DNA of 6,944 nucleotides from UBA6448 sp051893155 (GTDB lineage Bacteria > Bacillota_I > Bacilli_A > RF39 > UBA660), in the NCBI GenBank assembly GCA_051893155.1, contig JBJFGY010000089.1:1-6944 (forward strand), written 5' to 3'. This document shows positions 1 through 6,440 of this stretch, piece after piece (position 1 is the first letter of the stretch; each line of letters begins with the position of its first letter). The position numbers and the translations under genes are program-made. The notes under the pieces were generated by a model, which searched no databases, was not told the DNA's origin, and saw only the letters and a list, made by a program, of their open reading frames with translations.

Positions 1-38
1 TCTTCTTTTTTTACATTATTTCATGATATTCATAAAAT

Positions 39-305
39 TTATTCTATTTTACTAATAAATGCATTATATTCTTCTACTTTCTGATTATAATCATCAATTA
101 TACTTCTGATTAGTTTTATAAGATTTTCTTCTTTTTCTTCTTTTTCTTTTATGTTATCTTCTAAATTAATTGTTTCAGACAGATTCTTTTTTAACAATGT
201 TTTAGTTAATTTTTCAAAATTTATCTCCTTTTCAAAATTATATTTTTCAATAATTTTTTCTTGATCTTTTAAGACTATTTCATTTTCTATTCTATCTATT
301 ATCAT
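39..305 (-). CDS. small acidic coiled-coil-prone protein, partner candidate of the PHP-ATPase
   Basis: I do not recognise a family for this 88-residue protein. It is dominated by Glu, Lys, Ile, Leu and Asn, with no Cys, Trp, Gly, Pro or His, no signal peptide and no membrane segment. It should be a soluble, almost wholly helical protein, with a very acidic Glu/Lys run around residues 53-60 followed by an amphipathic helix (about 61-87). Its ATG lies inside the last codons of the upstream PHP-ATPase gene, overlapping it by 14 bases in another frame. An AGGAG ribosome site at 319-315 is 9 bases before the ATG. This arrangement implies translational coupling and a fixed ratio to the ATPase, so an accessory or inhibitory subunit is a reasonable inference, but no function can be read from the sequence. 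Only 38 bases remain downstream and no terminator is visible there. Confidence 0.75.
   Translation of the reverse strand: MIIDRIENEIVLKDQEKIIEKYNFEKEINFEKLTKTLLKKNLSETINLEDNIKEKEEKEENLIKLIRSIIDDYNQKVEEYNAFISKIE
128..145. repeat. two tandem copies of a 9-bp pyrimidine unit
   Basis: The plus strand reads CTTCTTTTT twice in a row, followed by a partial third copy (CTTTT), within a longer pure C/T tract. On the coding strand this is a GAA/AAA/GAA run that encodes the acidic Glu/Lys segment of the small coiled-coil protein. Because the unit is 9 bp, gain or loss of a copy would change the protein by three residues without shifting the frame. Confidence 0.7.
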
Positions 306-2805
306 ATTCTTCTTCTCCTAGTATGTTACCAAATTTTTGGTTTCTATTTGAAAAACTAGGTCGTCCTCCTTCCAATATATTTATTAATTTTTCTTTATCT
401 TCATATCTTTCAATTACATAATTTGTATAATTAATCTTTTCACCATCATTTACTACATAAATATAATTAAAAGCATCACCATAAACAGCAACTGATGGAT
501 TATGTGTTACAAATATTAATTGTTTAATTTTTTTTGTTTTCTTGATATTTGGGACAAGATAATTACTAATATAATCATTATCTATATTATCTTCCGGTTG
601 ATCTAAAACTAAAATTTTATCTTCTAAATCAAAAAGCATATCTAAATAAGCTACACTCTTTGTTCCAGGTGATGCATTTGTTAAATTTATTAAATTACCT
701 TTTTCAACATATTCATTTAATTCATTCACATTTTTTATTTGTTCTTTATAATTTACAATATCATTTTGTATTTGATAAAATTCTTTTTTAGGTTTAAAAA
801 TATCTTTATTTAATATTTTTTTTAATTCATCGGTAATATTAATATAAGAGGAATTTAATTTTTTTGTTTCAATATTATCAACATAACTATCTATATCATC
901 AATTGTTGATGCTCTAGATATTGTTTTCAAAACCATACCTTCTATTTCATATTTAATATCTTCAGGAATATTGTAATATGTAATAAAAAGATATTTGTTT
1001 TTCTGATATATTTCTACAGGTGGATTCTCTATCTCAAATTTTGATAATAAATATTTAAATTTTTTCAAATTTAATAAAATTGAAAAATTTTCTTTTATTA
1101 CTTCCATTGCATTATTTATATCAATTGTATTCTGTTTTATAGTAATTTGATTATTTGTCTTTCTAGAATTAATTTCATTTATTTTATTATTAGTAGTAAT
1201 TATTAAATTATTATATAATTCAATCATTTTGATATATTTGCTTTTTAGTTTGTTAAAGTTATTTTTTTCATCAATAATATTATTCGTATTTAAATTTAAA
1301 ATTTCAATATTCTTTATTAATTCATCAATCTCATCTATTATATTTTTAAAATTTAGTTTAATATCAACATCACTCAATTCTTTAATGTTTGAATACTCAT
1401 AGTCGCTAAATTTTTTTAAAGATAATATATTTGATGTTAAATTTTTATAATTTACATTGTATGGTTTTATTTTTTCACCAAGCTTAATAATTTCTTTTAA
1501 TTTTTTTAAATCTATTCCTTTTATATCTGGAAAATATTTAGATATTTCTTCTTGGGCATTATCAGGATTTTCAAAAATTTCAGTTATTGTATCTTGTGAT
1601 AAGAAAGAAATAGAATTTAAACTTCCTAAGGATATATCTATATTACTTCTATCTTTAGCTGCAATATCACTTATATTCAACGATTTATATTTTTTTATTG
1701 CACCATCCTTGTCATTTTTATCATATAAATTTTTTAAAACTGATAAAAGTAATGATTTACCAGATCCTCTTTTCCCTACAATCGCATTCAATCCTGGTGA
1801 AAATTTTATTTCTTTTGTTTGACCATTTATTTTAAAATTAACTTTACTTAATAAAGTTGTTGGGATTTCTATTTTATTATCATTAGATTTTATTATTCTA
1901 GAAACAGGATCTAATGTAGCCATTTCAAAAGATTCAAATGCATATTCTAAACTTCCAAAAATAAAATTATTAATTTGTGGCTCATAAGGACTAGCATTAT
2001 GCCAATCTGAAAAACTAAAATATGCAAAATATGAACCATATTTTAATGTATAATCATATATTATTTGTTCTTCTTCTGTTAATTTTGAATTTTTATCTTT
2101 TATTTTTTTAGTTATATTTTCTTGAATTTTTTTAATTTCTTCTTCAGTTTTATTATAGACAATATTATTATAACTTTTTGTTTGTTCATAAAAACTTGTT
2201 CCCCAAAATTCAATACTTTTTTTATAGAATCCTTTTCTTACATCAAAAGCATTAAATATTTTATACATTGCATATCTATAAAATTCTGGATTTTCCATTA
2301 GGGATAGTTGATCTATCAAATGATTATACAAAAGTCCCTTATCTTTATCACCATGAGGTATAACTATTATTTTGCTATTTATATTCTCTAATTCATTTAA
2401 AATATCTTTAAAATGTGGTTTCTTTTCATTACCCGCATCATCTCTATATAAATTATTAATTACTTTTTCTAATTTTTCCCTATCAACATTATCATCAAAG
2501 TAAAAACACACATGAATTATATCTTCAGTATTATCTTTTAATGTAACATAAACATCTAATTCGGTTCCGTTAATCAATTTCATTTTCAAATCATTATTTT
2601 TTATATACAAATCTATTTGATTATAATATTCGCTAGAATAATAATTATGATCTGTAATACTAAATATTTCTACACTTTTTGTTTTTAAAATATTAACAAA
2701 TTCTTCTGGAGTCATTTCTTTTACTTTATCTTTATCACCAGATTTGTTGATTTTAGAGTATTGAGAATGCATATGCATATCAATTAGCATCCATTTTTGT
2801 TCCAC
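292..2805 (-). CDS. PHP-domain plus ABC/SMC-like ATPase, Ppl/TrlF-like defence protein
   Basis: A protein of 837 residues with two joined modules. The N-terminal PHP phosphoesterase module carries the expected metal ligands: HMH at 11-13, ITDHN (D52, H53), E82, H98, IPHG (H151) and SDWH (D267, H269). The second module is an ABC/RecN-type ATPase: Walker A GKRGSGKS at 344-351, a Q-loop (Q404), a long Lys/Asn/Ile-rich helical region about 430-700 likely forming a coiled coil, an ABC-signature-like SPGTKS near 712-717, Walker B ILVLDQPED (D735, E738) and an H-loop VTHNP (H768). All key residues are present, so both activities should be intact. The same architecture is known from single-gene anti-phage proteins (Ppl) and the NCBI TrlF-type ATPases, named from memory. 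I chose the GTG start at 2805 because AAGGAAGTGA, one mismatch from the full anti-SD complement, lies just upstream. The ATG at 2850 has no such site and would add 15 residues that lie in a hairpin. The stop overlaps the next gene. Confidence 0.88.
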   Translation of the reverse strand: MEQKWMLIDMHMHSQYSKINKSGDKDKVKEMTPEEFVNILKTKSVEIFSITDHNYYSSEYYNQIDLYIKNNDLKMKLINGTELDVYVTLKDNTEDIIHVCFYFDDNVDREKLEKVINNLYRDDAGNEKKPHFKDILNELENINSKIIVIPHGDKDKGLLYNHLIDQLSLMENPEFYRYAMYKIFNAFDVRKGFYKKSIEFWGTSFYEQTKSYNNIVYNKTEEEIKKIQENITKKIKDKNSKLTEEEQIIYDYTLKYGSYFAYFSFSDWHNASPYEPQINNFIFGSLEYAFESFEMATLDPVSRIIKSNDNKIEIPTTLLSKVNFKINGQTKEIKFSPGLNAIVGKRGSGKSLLLSVLKNLYDKNDKDGAIKKYKSLNISDIAAKDRSNIDISLGSLNSISFLSQDTITEIFENPDNAQEEISKYFPDIKGIDLKKLKEIIKLGEKIKPYNVNYKNLTSNILSLKKFSDYEYSNIKELSDVDIKLNFKNIIDEIDELIKNIEILNLNTNNIIDEKNNFNKLKSKYIKMIELYNNLIITTNNKINEINSRKTNNQITIKQNTIDINNAMEVIKENFSILLNLKKFKYLLSKFEIENPPVEIYQKNKYLFITYYNIPEDIKYEIEGMVLKTISRASTIDDIDSYVDNIETKKLNSSYINITDELKKILNKDIFKPKKEFYQIQNDIVNYKEQIKNVNELNEYVEKGNLINLTNASPGTKSVAYLDMLFDLEDKILVLDQPEDNIDNDYISNYLVPNIKKTKKIKQLIFVTHNPSVAVYGDAFNYIYVVNDGEKINYTNYVIERYEDKEKLINILEGGRPSFSNRNQKFGNILGEEEYDNR

Positions 2806-2818
2806 AAATTTCACTTCC

Positions 2819-2835
2819 TTTAATTTAAAATTAAA
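2819..2835. repeat. 17-bp AT palindrome next to the ATPase ribosome site
   Basis: TTTAATTT, one central base, then AAATTAAA form a perfect dyad directly abutting the Shine-Dalgarno of the PHP-ATPase gene. In such AT-rich DNA it could arise by chance, and as RNA it would be weak. Its position allows a role in ribosome access, which is inference only. Confidence 0.4.
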
Positions 2836-2874
2836 AAGTAAATTTAACATTGTAATCGAAAGAAATTTACTTTT
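2834..2874. repeat. 12-bp perfect inverted repeat in the leader of the PHP-ATPase gene
   Basis: The arms AAAAGTAAATTT (2834-2845) and AAATTTACTTTT (2863-2874) are perfect reverse complements around a 17-base spacer. They lie between the candidate -10 box at 2883-2888 and the ribosome site at about 2813-2821, so the transcript would begin with this stem. On the minus strand the second arm runs into a T-rich stretch, so it could act as a weak terminator for the restriction operon, as a hairpin controlling translation, or as a protein-binding dyad. The sequence alone does not separate these. Confidence 0.6.
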
Positions 2875-2882
2875 GATTCAAA

Positions 2883-2888
2883 ATTATA
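2883..2888 (-). promoter_or_regulatory. candidate -10 box for the PHP-ATPase gene
   Basis: A perfect TATAAT on the minus strand lies in the 151-base spacer between the second restriction endonuclease and the PHP-ATPase, and would place the start of transcription near 2876. I find no good -35 at 16-18 bases: the hexamer at that spacing matches TTGACA poorly. A perfect TTGACA does occur at 2960-2955 across the stop codon of the upstream gene, but it is much too far from this -10 to pair with it. The background is so AT-rich that a chance match is possible. Confidence 0.35.
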
Positions 2889-2956
2889 ATAAGTTATTTT
2901 ATTAATAATTAAATTAAAATAATTTATTGTTTTTCAATTTGATTTTTAAGATTATG

Positions 2957-3769
2957 TCAATTAAAATATGCATTTTTTATTCTATCTAGTGCTTCTAGAA
3001 TATATTTAGAACTTTTTTTGTATTCATCAATAATTATATCGTAACCATCTTTATCATCACATACAAAATTCCAATAATCTTTTCCAATTAACAATTCATC
3101 ATCGCTAAAAAACTGTTTTACTCTTTCTTGCTTCCATTCATTACCTTCACCATACATATTATAAGCTGTTGCTAAATATATTTTTACAGTTTCTTCAGGG
3201 TCTTCTAACGCATTAAGCAAAATATAATATTCATCTATTAATGCTTCTTTTTCACTTTTAGCTTTTTTAATATCTAAATCTCCACCAGCTTTAAGTTCAA
3301 TTATAAAATGTTCTTTTGTTTCTGGATTATAGAAATGATTATCTGTTACATGTTGTTTTTTGTAACTATCAACATTAGCAGGTTTATATGCATGTAATGA
3401 TGTATAATCTTCTATTTTTGGTTTAATATGCTTATCGTATTCATTCATAATGTTTGATTTACGTTGAATTTGTTCAGGAAGTAAATATGAAGAAATATTT
3501 TCTAAAACCACTTCATAAGAAATATCTGCAATATCATTAGATAATTTTTCTAAAACTTTCCCAAAACTAGAATCAAACGAGCGACAAAATGCTGAATAAA
3601 ACATAAACTCATTCCCCAATTCAGAAACGAATGCATTATTCTTTTTTGAATTTATAACCCCTGTAGGGTCAGTTATTTCTCTCATATATCTAACTTCAAA
3701 ATTTTCAGAAAAATCTTTTATTGCATTTCGAACCTTTTCTCTTATTTTATCTTCTTTAATTTGCTCCAT
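2957..3769 (-). CDS. type II restriction endonuclease, PD-(D/E)XK, TdeIII-like
   Basis: A 270-residue protein without signal peptide or membrane segments. A hydrophobic strand FIIELKAGG carries a PD-(D/E)XK half-motif (E158-L-K160) and a suitable upstream acid, D143, sits 15 residues before it in VTDNHF. The overall plan resembles what I remember of the TdeIII family of type II enzymes: an early FxxSFxxxFGxxxE segment (about 61-73), then the catalytic core, then a YLATAYNMYGEGN strand-loop (198-210) and a YWNFV segment (232-236). I therefore call it TdeIII-like with moderate confidence. TdeIII itself is reported to cut GGNCC, whereas the partner here is an adenine methyltransferase, so the recognition site must differ or the family call is only distant. 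The ATG lies inside the end of the methyltransferase gene (14-base overlap), with GGAGG 6 bases upstream, a tight coupling typical of restriction-modification pairs. It ends in TGA. Confidence 0.72.
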   Translation of the reverse strand: MEQIKEDKIREKVRNAIKDFSENFEVRYMREITDPTGVINSKKNNAFVSELGNEFMFYSAFCRSFDSSFGKVLEKLSNDIADISYEVVLENISSYLLPEQIQRKSNIMNEYDKHIKPKIEDYTSLHAYKPANVDSYKKQHVTDNHFYNPETKEHFIIELKAGGDLDIKKAKSEKEALIDEYYILLNALEDPEETVKIYLATAYNMYGEGNEWKQERVKQFFSDDELLIGKDYWNFVCDDKDGYDIIIDEYKKSSKYILEALDRIKNAYFN

Positions 3770-4895
3770 TTTTTACCTCCACATCATAATTAGTTATTAA
3801 CAAATGTTCAGTTTTTTTATCATTTCTATTCATGAAACTGACTAAATATTTCTTGTCAAACGTTTTTATATTAAATCCTTTATCTTTATATAGATTATAA
3901 ATAAAATCAGTATTCTTAATGATTAACATAAATTTAGCTTTAGTATTTTTCAAATAATTAGCTAATCGTATTTGATCATCTTTATCAAAATCATTTTTAG
4001 CATATGTAGAGAATTCAGTATCATATGGTGGATCTAGAAACATAAAATCATTTTCTGTCAATTCAATTTTATTACAGAATTTTTCAAAATCTAAGCAATA
4101 CAATTTAGTATTTGACAACTTATTTATTAATTTTTCAGAATTAATATAATCAATTTTCTTCTTAAAATCTTTCCTGTTATAACTTATTCCACCATAAGGA
4201 ACATTAAATTCACCGTTAGCATTATATCTAAACATAGCAGAATAACAATAATCTCTTATAAAATAAAATACTGCACAATAAAATTCATCACTTAATTTAA
4301 GTTTTTTTCTATTATTATATAAATATCTAAAATACATATAGTAAGCACTTTTAAATGCTGTTTCAAAATTGTCTATAACATCAGAGAAACACATTTCACC
4401 ACGTTGTTGCTCTATTTTATACATTCTATTTATTTTAGATAATAAATTCTTCTTAATTTCAAAAATCAAATTATATAAATTAATATCTAAATCCTCTTTT
4501 AAAAGTTTATTTAATTCACTAGAATGTTTATTCATATAATTATCAACCAATTCTTCTAATCTTGCATTATTATTTTTATAGGTACTATATAATCCTAATA
4601 ACTCTTGCGAACTATTCTCCACTATTTTTTGAATTTCAATCCAATTTTTATTTATTTCATTTAAACTCTTGTGAAATTCTTTATTGTTTTCTTTAATAAG
4701 CCTATAAAGCAAAATCAATTCATCTGATTTATCATTTATAACTGATGATTTGCAATTCATTGATAAATAAACTGAACCACCTCCAACAAATGGTTCTACA
4801 TATCTATCAAAGTGAGTCGGCAAATTATTAATTATTATAGGTAATTCCTTTTCCTTACCTCCTGCCCATTTTATAAATGGTTTTAATCTATCCAT
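3756..4895 (-). CDS. Dam-family (D12 class) DNA adenine-N6 methyltransferase
   Basis: This 379-residue enzyme transfers a methyl group from S-adenosylmethionine to the N6 of adenine in a DNA target. Order of motifs: the N-terminal KPFIKWAGGK (5-14, motif X), EPFVGGGS (34-41, motif I, AdoMet binding), GEFNVPYGG (228-236, typical of Dam relatives), catalytic DPPY (288-291, motif IV) and a C-terminal RNDKKTEHLLITNY segment. Dam is usually near 280 residues. This one has roughly 100 more, mostly a helical stretch at about 70-183 that lies where target-recognition elements sit in this class. The start at 4895 is chosen over an in-frame ATG two codons earlier because AGGAGG (4908-4903) is 7 bases from it but only 1 base from the earlier ATG. 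It sits between two nuclease genes, so it is most likely the protecting methyltransferase of a restriction-modification system. The target sequence cannot be read from this window. Confidence 0.93.
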   Translation of the reverse strand: MDRLKPFIKWAGGKEKELPIIINNLPTHFDRYVEPFVGGGSVYLSMNCKSSVINDKSDELILLYRLIKENNKEFHKSLNEINKNWIEIQKIVENSSQELLGLYSTYKNNNARLEELVDNYMNKHSSELNKLLKEDLDINLYNLIFEIKKNLLSKINRMYKIEQQRGEMCFSDVIDNFETAFKSAYYMYFRYLYNNRKKLKLSDEFYCAVFYFIRDYCYSAMFRYNANGEFNVPYGGISYNRKDFKKKIDYINSEKLINKLSNTKLYCLDFEKFCNKIELTENDFMFLDPPYDTEFSTYAKNDFDKDDQIRLANYLKNTKAKFMLIIKNTDFIYNLYKDKGFNIKTFDKKYLVSFMNRNDKKTEHLLITNYDVEVKNGAN

Positions 4896-4906
4896 AATCA
4901 TACCTC

Positions 4907-5743
4907 CTATTTAATCAAATTTATATATATTTTATTTCCATCATAACTCCATAAGGATTTTCTTGGATAAAATTCGCCATTTTCTCCTAATAATGAATAT
5001 TTTCTATACATTTCACTAAATCCTTTAGAAAAGTATCTTCTATCAGTACTAATTTTTACATTTTTAATTTCATTTTCATTAAATACTATATCAAATGTAT
5101 CTTTATCAATTGGTAATTCATCAAGTATTGTTCTAGGAATACTTATTATTCTTGCCCTAATATCATTTGCAGTAATATCTTTTTCTATATTACTAACTAA
5201 CATATTAATACCAACATCATTTATATCTATATTTGCTGTTTTTAAATCATTTTTATAAAATCTTTTTAATTCATTAATATCGAATATAGGATCATATACA
5301 AATCCTATATTTTTTTCAATACAAATATCAATTAATGAAGCTCCATCAATCAATAAAATAGGACGTTCTGTTTCAGATGCTGCTGATTTAATAGCAGGTT
5401 CACTAAATTTAGCGGTAGTTATAATTATTCCTCTTTCACCATTTTTCATTATTCCTCGATGTCTGTCAACAATATCTACACTAATAGAGCTATTTGGATT
5501 AAACCTTTTAGCTTGAACTTTATATTTTACTGAATCTCCATTTGTATCTATAACACCATATCTAACACATTCTAAATCTATTCCGCCATCATTAGATCTT
5601 TTAGTAACTTTAACCTCATCTAATCCTATTTTTTCTAAAAATGGTTTTAAAAAATCTTCAAATTCATAACCATTATCAAATGTTTCATAAAACTCTTTTA
5701 ATATATTTTTTCTTTTCTCATTATTCAATTCATTTATAATCAT
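4907..5743 (-). CDS. Mrr-family restriction endonuclease with unassigned C-terminal domain
   Basis: A 278-residue protein whose first half is an Mrr-type PD-(D/E)XK nuclease. It has a helical lead-in (EFEDFLKPFLEKIG, about 27-40), the signature NDGGID (51-56) with catalytic D56, and the strand YKVQAKR ending in Q77-A-K79. A GIIITTAKFSEPA segment follows (105-117), typical of this fold. The last 120 or so residues do not match anything I recognise and may read DNA sequence or modification. The start is set at 5743, since AGGGGG (5758-5753) lies 9 bases upstream. A longer frame beginning at 5788 would run into the regulator gene and lacks a ribosome site. Its stop is embedded in the ribosome site of the methyltransferase gene. 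Mrr relatives can be modification-dependent or act as ordinary restriction subunits; the tight linkage to a methyltransferase favours the second, but this is inference. Confidence 0.85.
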   Translation of the reverse strand: MIINELNNEKRKNILKEFYETFDNGYEFEDFLKPFLEKIGLDEVKVTKRSNDGGIDLECVRYGVIDTNGDSVKYKVQAKRFNPNSSISVDIVDRHRGIMKNGERGIIITTAKFSEPAIKSAASETERPILLIDGASLIDICIEKNIGFVYDPIFDINELKRFYKNDLKTANIDINDVGINMLVSNIEKDITANDIRARIISIPRTILDELPIDKDTFDIVFNENEIKNVKISTDRRYFSKGFSEMYRKYSLLGENGEFYPRKSLWSYDGNKIYINLIK

Positions 5744-5756
5744 TTTTATTTTCCCC

Positions 5757-6275
5757 CTATGGTTTCTTTGGTAATTGCGAATAATCATATTTTTGTTGTA
5801 ATAGTTTCAATTCTTCAATTACTTCTTTTATATCTTCAGCTATTTCTTTTTTAGTATAATTCTTATTTAATTGTTCAGACATTTCGATTTTATTTTGAAT
5901 ATCAAAAAGTCTTTTACCTATTTCATTAGATTTTTTTCTTTTTTGTGCATCCCAATCTAACAAGCTTAATTCAGATTGTTGATATTCATCCAATTTTTCT
6001 TTTAATTGTCTATCCGACATTCCTGCATATCTATCCGTACTTAATGATTTTAAGACACTATTAAATCCACATGCTTCAAGTAAATTTTCTAAATTTAATT
6101 CTAATGGAATTGATATTTGATATAGATCATCTAATTTGATCTTTTTTATTTTACCATTAAGTATATCGTTTAATGTACTTCTACTTATTCCAGTTAATTT
6201 TGCAAGTTCTCTTTGAGAAATTTTCTTTTTTTCTATTGCAGTTAATATCAAATTTTGTAGTTTTTCAGAATTCAT
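5757..6275 (-). CDS. XRE/Cro-type HTH regulator with helical C-terminal extension, likely operon controller
   Basis: A 172-residue DNA-binding protein. The HTH lies at about 20-41, ISQRELAKLTGISRSTLNDI, a clear XRE pattern with recognition helix SRSTLNDIL, and the domain ends near residue 71. The rest (about 80-172) is charged and helical, with heptad-like stretches at 88-135 and 140-162, suggesting a dimerisation coiled coil. Classical restriction controller (C) proteins are only about 80-100 residues, so the extension is unusual. It is the first gene of the operon and its promoter carries a TTTGTC/GACAAA dyad over the -35, consistent with autoregulation. The ATG at 6275 is preceded by AGGG (6284-6281) 5 bases upstream. 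Its stop codon overlaps the ribosome site of the Mrr-like gene. A role as antitoxin-type or phage-repressor-type regulator is not excluded. Confidence 0.88.
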   Translation of the reverse strand: MNSEKLQNLILTAIEKKKISQRELAKLTGISRSTLNDILNGKIKKIKLDDLYQISIPLELNLENLLEACGFNSVLKSLSTDRYAGMSDRQLKEKLDEYQQSELSLLDWDAQKRKKSNEIGKRLFDIQNKIEMSEQLNKNYTKKEIAEDIKEVIEELKLLQQKYDYSQLPKKP

Positions 6276-6315
6276 ATCATCCCTACTTTCTTCCTAATTA
6301 TTCCTTTATAAATCT

Positions 6316-6344
6316 ATTTTATCATTTAAAATTCAATTTGTCTA
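6316..6344 (-). promoter_or_regulatory. minus-strand promoter of the restriction operon
   Basis: On the minus strand, TAGACA (6344-6339, five of six bases of the -35 consensus) is followed by a 17-base spacer and TAAAAT (6321-6316, five of six of the -10 consensus). Transcription would start near 6309, leaving a short leader of about 34 bases before the regulator ATG. The -35 overlaps the left half of the candidate operator at 6337-6358. Confidence 0.65.
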
Positions 6345-6358
6345 TATTTTCGGACAAA
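6337..6358. promoter_or_regulatory. candidate operator O1 (dyad over the operon -35)
   Basis: TTTGTC and GACAAA form a perfect 6-bp inverted repeat around a 10-base spacer, and the right half contains the CGGACA motif shared with two other sites nearby. It covers the -35 of the regulator's own promoter, so occupancy should repress the operon. The XRE protein encoded next door is the natural candidate ligand (inference). Confidence 0.5.
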
Positions 6359-6364
6359 AAAGTA

Positions 6365-6393
6365 TTGACAAGTTTTCCGGACAGTGTTATGAT
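6365..6393 (+). promoter_or_regulatory. strong plus-strand promoter P1 of the divergent gene
   Basis: A perfect TTGACA (6365-6370), a 17-base spacer and TATGAT (6388-6393, five of six) make this the best promoter in the window. Transcription would start near 6400, giving a leader of about 208 bases before the ATG at 6608. The spacer contains a CGGACA motif, so a protein bound there would block RNA polymerase. Confidence 0.75.
6373..6383. promoter_or_regulatory. candidate operator O2 within promoter P1
   Basis: TTTTCCGGACA repeats, with one extra C, the TTTTCGGACA of O1 (6347-6356) in the same orientation. It lies wholly between the -35 and -10 of P1. The sharing of this core with O1 suggests one regulator controls both directions. 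Confidence 0.45.
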
Positions 6394-6397
6394 TGAA

Positions 6398-6425
6398 TTG
6401 ACTGATATGTCGGACATGATATATT
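6398..6425 (+). promoter_or_regulatory. candidate second plus-strand promoter P2
   Basis: TTGACT (6398-6403), a 16-base spacer and TATATT (6420-6425) are each one mismatch from consensus. It would start transcription near 6432, about 30 bases after P1. Weaker than P1, but like P1 it carries a CGGACA operator in the spacer, so the two may be a tandem repressible pair. Confidence 0.4.
6407..6417. promoter_or_regulatory. candidate operator O3 (11-bp palindrome)
   Basis: ATGTC, a central G, then GACAT form a perfect palindrome containing the third CGGACA. It lies just after the predicted P1 start and inside the P2 spacer, a classic repressor position. Confidence 0.5.
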
Positions 6426-6440
6426 TAGTGAAATTTGTTC

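Noticed and set aside
1..38. Possible terminator after the small coiled-coil gene
   Set aside because: Only 4-bp self-complementarity is visible (ATGA/TCAT) with no strong stem, so the end of the operon cannot be placed in the window.
1457..1822. Plus-strand open frame of 121 codons rich in Phe, Leu, Ile and Ser
   Set aside because: It lies wholly opposite the Walker A region of the PHP-ATPase and its composition is what the antisense of an AT-rich gene gives. No ribosome site was seen.
2806..2850. Upstream ATG start for the PHP-ATPase
   Set aside because: The added 15 residues are encoded by the inverted repeat and palindrome, there is no ribosome site before this ATG, and the GTG at 2805 has a near-perfect one.
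2924..2956. Possible 11-residue extension of the second nuclease if TGA were read as tryptophan, as in some Mollicutes
   Set aside because: The other genes use TGG for tryptophan and have no internal TGA, so the standard code with TGA as stop fits.
6337..6417. CRISPR-like repeat array from the three CGGACA copies
   Set aside because: The shared core is only 6-11 bases, the spacing is irregular and the copies fall on promoters, so operators are the better reading.
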